Assembly (NCBI RefSeq): GCF_000186865.1
Contig: NW_008705563.1
Span: 2,688,243-2,752,242 of the forward strand
Length of the DNA stretch: 64,000 nt
Direction: 5' to 3'
Origin: Aureococcus anophagefferens
Taxonomy: Eukaryota; Sar; Pelagophyceae; Pelagomonadales; Pelagomonadaceae
This document shows positions 61,094 to 64,000 of this stretch, piece by piece. A model generated the notes under the pieces. The model was given only the letters and a program-made list of their open reading frames with translations. It was not told the origin of the DNA and ran no database searches. Numbering within the stretch: position 1 is the first letter of the stretch; each line of letters opens with the position of its first letter. The position numbers and the translations under genes were made by a program.

Positions 61094-62868
61094 ATGGCGC
61101 TCATGCACGTCCAGGACCGCATGAGCGGGAACAACTGCGAGCGCGGGTCGCTGACGCTGAAGACGCAGCTCGAGCGCGAGAGCTTCCTGCGGCTGTCGGC
61201 GCCGCTCCTCGGCGAGGAGGAGCCGCGGGAGAGCGAGAAGGCGAGGGTGCCCGCGGCGGCCCTGCGCGCCGTCTACGGCCACTACGTCGCCCTGGGCTGG
61301 CTCAACGGCATCGCCATCAGCACGGCCTTCGCCTACTGCTACTACGAGGAGCGCGCGTCGGCGAACACGTGCACGGCGCCGCGCGGCGTCCGAACGGCTG
61401 ATTTCCGGGCCTCCGACGTGACGCGCGCGCAGGCGCTGCCCGGCTTCTTCCAGCTCGCGTGGTCCTTCAAGTTCGTCATCGGCGCGGCCCAGGACGCGAC
61501 GCCCGTCGGCGGGCTGCACCGCGCGCCCTACGTCCTCGCGGGCTGGGCGGGCTGCGTCGGGCTCGGCTGCGCGCTCGCGGTCTTCGCGGACCGCCTCGCG
61601 ATGCTGCCGTACGCGGGCATCGTCTGCGCGCTCGAGGTCTGCATGGTCTGCGCGGACACGGCCTGCGACGCCCTCGTCGTCGGGCTCACGAAGACCGAGG
61701 CCGAGGACGTCCGCGGGCGCGACGCCGGCGTCCCGCGGCGGTGTTTCGAATCATCGTCTCTCTCGATAGGTCGACGCTCGCGAACGCGTACTCGTGCCGC
61801 TTCACGGCGGCGCTGCTGAGCTCCGCGGCCATCGCCGTGCTCTACGACGGCCCCAAGCAGGGGGGCCACATGCCGTTCGCGCTGTCGCTGCGGACGTGGT
61901 GGGCCGTCGGCGTCGCGCCCGCGGGCTGCATGCTCGTCGCCGGCGTCTTCACCCACGTCCGGGACGCGGAGCGCGCGCTGCCCGGCCGCGACGAGGCCGC
62001 GCCCTCCGTCGCCGCGGCCCTCGGCCGCTTCCGCGCGTGCCTCCGGCGGCCCGCGGCGCACCGCGTCGGCGTCGCGCTCTTCTGCATCACGTCGCTGTCC
62101 CTCGTCACGAACAGCGCGTCGAACGCCGCCGCGATCCAGTGGTTCGGCTACTCCAACCTGCAGTACGGCGTCGACAACACGATGTCCTACGTGACGCTGA
62201 CCATCGTGCTCCAGCTCCTCAAGGCCTACGCGCTCCACTGCGACTGGCGCGCGCTCTTCTCGTCGGCCATCTTCGGCATGCAGGCCTTCTACGCGTCCTT
62301 CCTCATCGTCGTCTGGTGCTGCTGGGCGCGCAACGGCTGGTTCTACGTGTTCCTCAACATCGACAACCAGGTCGCGTACGACGTGACCTTCTTTTTGTCG
62401 GTCGTCATGGTGCCGGAGCTCGTCGAGCCGGGCCTCGAGGGCGTCACCTACGGCGCCTTCACGACGCTCACGAACGCGGCGCAGAACGTCGCGTCCGCCG
62501 TGTCCGTGCAGCTCCTCGGCGTCTGGCCCCTGTCGAACGCGGCGCTCGACGCGGACACGCACGAGACGCGCGCGGACGTCACGCGGCTCCAGGTCGCGTG
62601 CTGCCTCGCGGGCCTCGCGGCCATCCCCTTCACGCTGCTCCTGCCCTCGCAGAAGCACGACTGCGCGCGGCTCCGCGACGCGCCGTCGAGCCGGACCATG
62701 GCCGACGCGGTCCTCGCGCTCATCGTCCTCGGCATGCTCTACGGCGCGACCATGTCCATCCTGCCCATCGTCCCCGCGACGTCGTGCCTCAAGCTCGTCG
62801 GCGGCTCCGGCTGCGGCGCGGCCGCGGCGGCCGACGACGACGCGCCGGGCGCGGCCTACTGCGCCTAA
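61094..62868 (+). CDS. Folate-biopterin transporter (BT1)-type membrane carrier
   Basis: Exons are 61,094-61,740 and 61,770-62,868, giving about 581 residues. The start ATG at 61,094 is chosen because sequence upstream is antisense SET coding. A cytosolic N-terminus is followed by about 11-12 membrane segments. The stretch PGFFQLAWSFKFVIGAAQDATPVGGLHRAPYVL (given as motifs QLAWSFKF, GAAQDATPVGG and HRAPYVLAGW) matches the BT1 signature 'P...K...G..SD..P..G.RR..Y'. CADTACDALVVGLTKTEAED fits the family's 'D..V...AR' loop. Family members move folates, pterins or S-adenosylmethionine across plasma, organellar or plastid membranes; the substrate here is not readable. A very short intron accounts for the frame change. 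It is convergent with the last gene, 36 bp between stops. Confidence 0.75.
61741..61769 (+). other. Putative 29-bp intron in the transporter gene
   Basis: GTGTTTCGAATC...CTCTCTCGATAG is AT-richer than the exons, starts with GT, ends with AG and contains a pyrimidine tract. Its length (2 mod 3) exactly links frame 2 to frame 1, giving V-P-R-R-S-T-L-A-N-A-Y-S. Other GT positions upstream do not restore the frame. Confidence 0.65.
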
Positions 62869-62904
62869 GGGGGGGCGCTCCTTGTATCCCGATCGCGACC
62901 CTGC

Positions 62905-64000
62905 TTACGGCTTCATGGACGCGCGCGAGAACGCGCGCCACGCGGACTCGAGCGCGCCGCGGTCGACGGCGCAGTAGCCGAGGCCGAGGTCGACGACGAC
63001 GTCGGCGACGAGGCCGCCGGCGGCGAGGGCGGCGCCGAGGCTCGCGGCGCCCCTGTAGGCGCCGTAGCGCGCGACGGCGCCGGGGCCGCGGCCCCGGAGC
63101 GCCGGCGCCGCGAGGAAGCGGCACGGCGCGTCGCGCCCGCAGAGGAAGCACGCGAAGTCCCACGCGCCGGCCCACGCGGCGACGCCGCTCGGCGGCGCGC
63201 GGCGGCGAGCGGCTGCGGCGGCGGCGGCGGCGCGGCGGCGGCGAGCGGCGGCGGCGCGGCGGCGAGCGGCTGCGGCGGCGCGGCGTCCTCCGCGAAGGTG
63301 AGGGCCGCGGCCGCGTCGCGCATGTCGACGTCGAGGCCCGGGCTCGGCGGCGCCTGGGCCGGGGCCGGCGCCGCGGCGGCGAGCGCGAGCAGCGCCGCCG
63401 GGGCCGCGGCGGCGTCGTCGTCGTCGTCGGCGGCCTTGAGGTTGCGCGCGGAGACGAGCTCGAGGACGACGCCAGAGTCGCAGCGCACGTCGTAGCGCTC
63501 GCACTCCGACGCGCCCTGGGCGTTCGCGGCGCGGCCGCGGCGCGCGACGACGGCGCCGCGCGCGCCGTTGAAGCCGCGGCGCGCGCTCTGCGCGTTGAAG
63601 CGGATGATCTGGACGCGCGCGCCGGCCGCGAGGCGGGTGCCGCGCCCGGCGGCGCCGGGCGTGGGCCGGCGCGGCGTCGCCGCGGGCCGCCGCTCCGGCG
63701 TCGCCGCCGGGGGCCGCCGCGGCGCGCGCTGCACGAGCGACGCGCCGCGCCGCGGGTCGGGCGACCGCTTCGCGACGCCGCTCGCGTCGCAGACGTAGGA
63801 CGCCAGGATCTCCTCGTCGGGCCGCACGGCCCGGAGGAGCTCCCAGCGGAAGACGAGGCCGCCGGACGCGGGCCGGTGCACGCTCCAGCGCACGTTCGGC
63901 TCCTGGCGGCCGCGCGCCTCGTTGATGTAGTAGGTCAGCGCCGTGACGCCCGCGTCGCCGTCCCGCAGCAAAAAGTAGCCGTCGGCGTACTGGATGTACT
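62905..64000 (-). CDS. SET-like domain protein, 5' partial, with a frame slip
   Basis: The gene enters from beyond base 64,000. It begins Y-I-Q-Y-A-D-G-Y-F-L-L-R-D-G, then TALTYYINEARGRQEPNVRW and FRWELLRAVRPDEEILASYV, the end of a SET domain (the 'YINHs...NV.W......F.a.rdI..GEEI...Y' pattern) with N-E in place of N-H. A long Pro/Ala/Arg-rich linker with a possible Tudor/SH3-like core (GARVQIIRFNAQSARRGFNG, GASECERYDVRCDSGVVLEL) follows. In low-complexity CG sequence at 63,184-63,209 the frame must change by two bases to reach the well-coded C-terminus (GVAAWAGAWDFACFLCGRDA, then RYGAYRGAASLG) ending at 62,905. The unshifted frame instead ends at 62,913 in a Ser/Arg-rich shadow tail. Function would be protein lysine methylation if active. 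Confidence 0.6.
   Translation of the reverse strand, partial: VHPVRRRLLFAAGRRRGRHGADLLHQRGARPPGAERALERAPARVRRPRLPLGAPPGRAARRGDPGVLRLRRERRREAVARPAARRVARAARAAAAPGGDAGAAARGDAAPAHARRRRARHPPRGRRARPDHPLQRAERAPRLQRRARRRRRAPRPRRERPGRVGVRALRRALRLWRRPRARLRAQPQGRRRRRRRRRGPGGAARARRRGAGPGPGAAEPGPRRRHARRGRGPHLRGGRRAAAAARRRAAAARRRRAAAAAAAARRRAPPSGVAAWAGAWDFACFLCGRDAPCRFLAAPALRGRGPGAVARYGAYRGAASLGAALAAGGLVADVVVDLGLGYCAVDRGALESAWRAFSRASMKP
63184..63209 (-). other. Probable indel in Ala/Pro repeat of the last gene
   Basis: The minus strand reads GCCGCCGCGCGCCGCCGAGC where GCCGCCGCG-CCGCCGAGC would keep P-L-A-A-A-P-P-S-G-V in frame. A two-base GC excess in a CG-rich repeat is a typical assembly or replication-slippage error. 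Confidence 0.6.

Noticed and set aside
1..64000. tRNA, rRNA or other structured RNA genes
   Set aside because: I scanned the gaps by eye and saw no cloverleaf or rRNA sequence. A covariance-model search would be needed to exclude them.
1..64000. Bacterial or viral contig
   Set aside because: Introns, F-box, HORMA and PI-PLC genes, the lack of operons, and TATA/Kozak-like starts instead of ribosome binding sites point to a eukaryotic nucleus.

Overview
This is nuclear DNA of a eukaryotic microalga. The sequence is very GC-rich with strong G/C third-codon bias. It carries a HORMA-domain gene, a eukaryotic PI-PLC, an F-box/LRR gene, an animal-type cryptochrome/photolyase and spliceosomal introns. 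Two introns are bounded by inverted repeats and target-site duplications, the anatomy of introner (intron-generating) DNA transposons described in the pelagophyte Aureococcus. A pelagophyte-like stramenopile is therefore my best guess; this is inference, not a database result.

Layout. 1-3590: end of a HORMA gene (+), a small unknown secreted-type protein (-), a sigma-like GST (+) and a tRNA-binding-domain protein (-). 3854-42813: one colossal gene (+), read as a signal peptide, about 60 IPT/TIG domains, about 27 copies of a second unnamed repeat module, two E-V-Q ladders, a Cys-rich GCC2/GCC3-like stretch, about ten membrane segments and a charged helical cytoplasmic tail. With two introns removed and one missing base allowed for, it encodes about 12,850 residues. 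43170-43655: small unknown Cys-tail protein. 43656-45219: repeat-bearing non-coding DNA. 45220-51187: F-box/LRR protein (+), mpaB/rubber-oxygenase-type protein (-), cryptochrome/photolyase (+), DUF4116-repeat protein (-). 51280-54993: PI-PLC (+). 55252-59720: an unrecognised multi-exon locus (-) flanked by two gene remnants (+). 59755-64000: SET-domain protein (-), folate-biopterin transporter-type carrier (+), second SET-like protein running off the window (-).

Genes mostly alternate in strand. Convergent stops lie 0 to 58 bp apart, one pair actually overlapping, and divergent starts share about 90 to 400 bp, so this is a tightly packed genome with shared bidirectional promoters and overlapping 3' ends. 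There is no operon logic. The features of most interest are the giant surface protein and the two introner insertions inside it, whose removal restores its repeats exactly.
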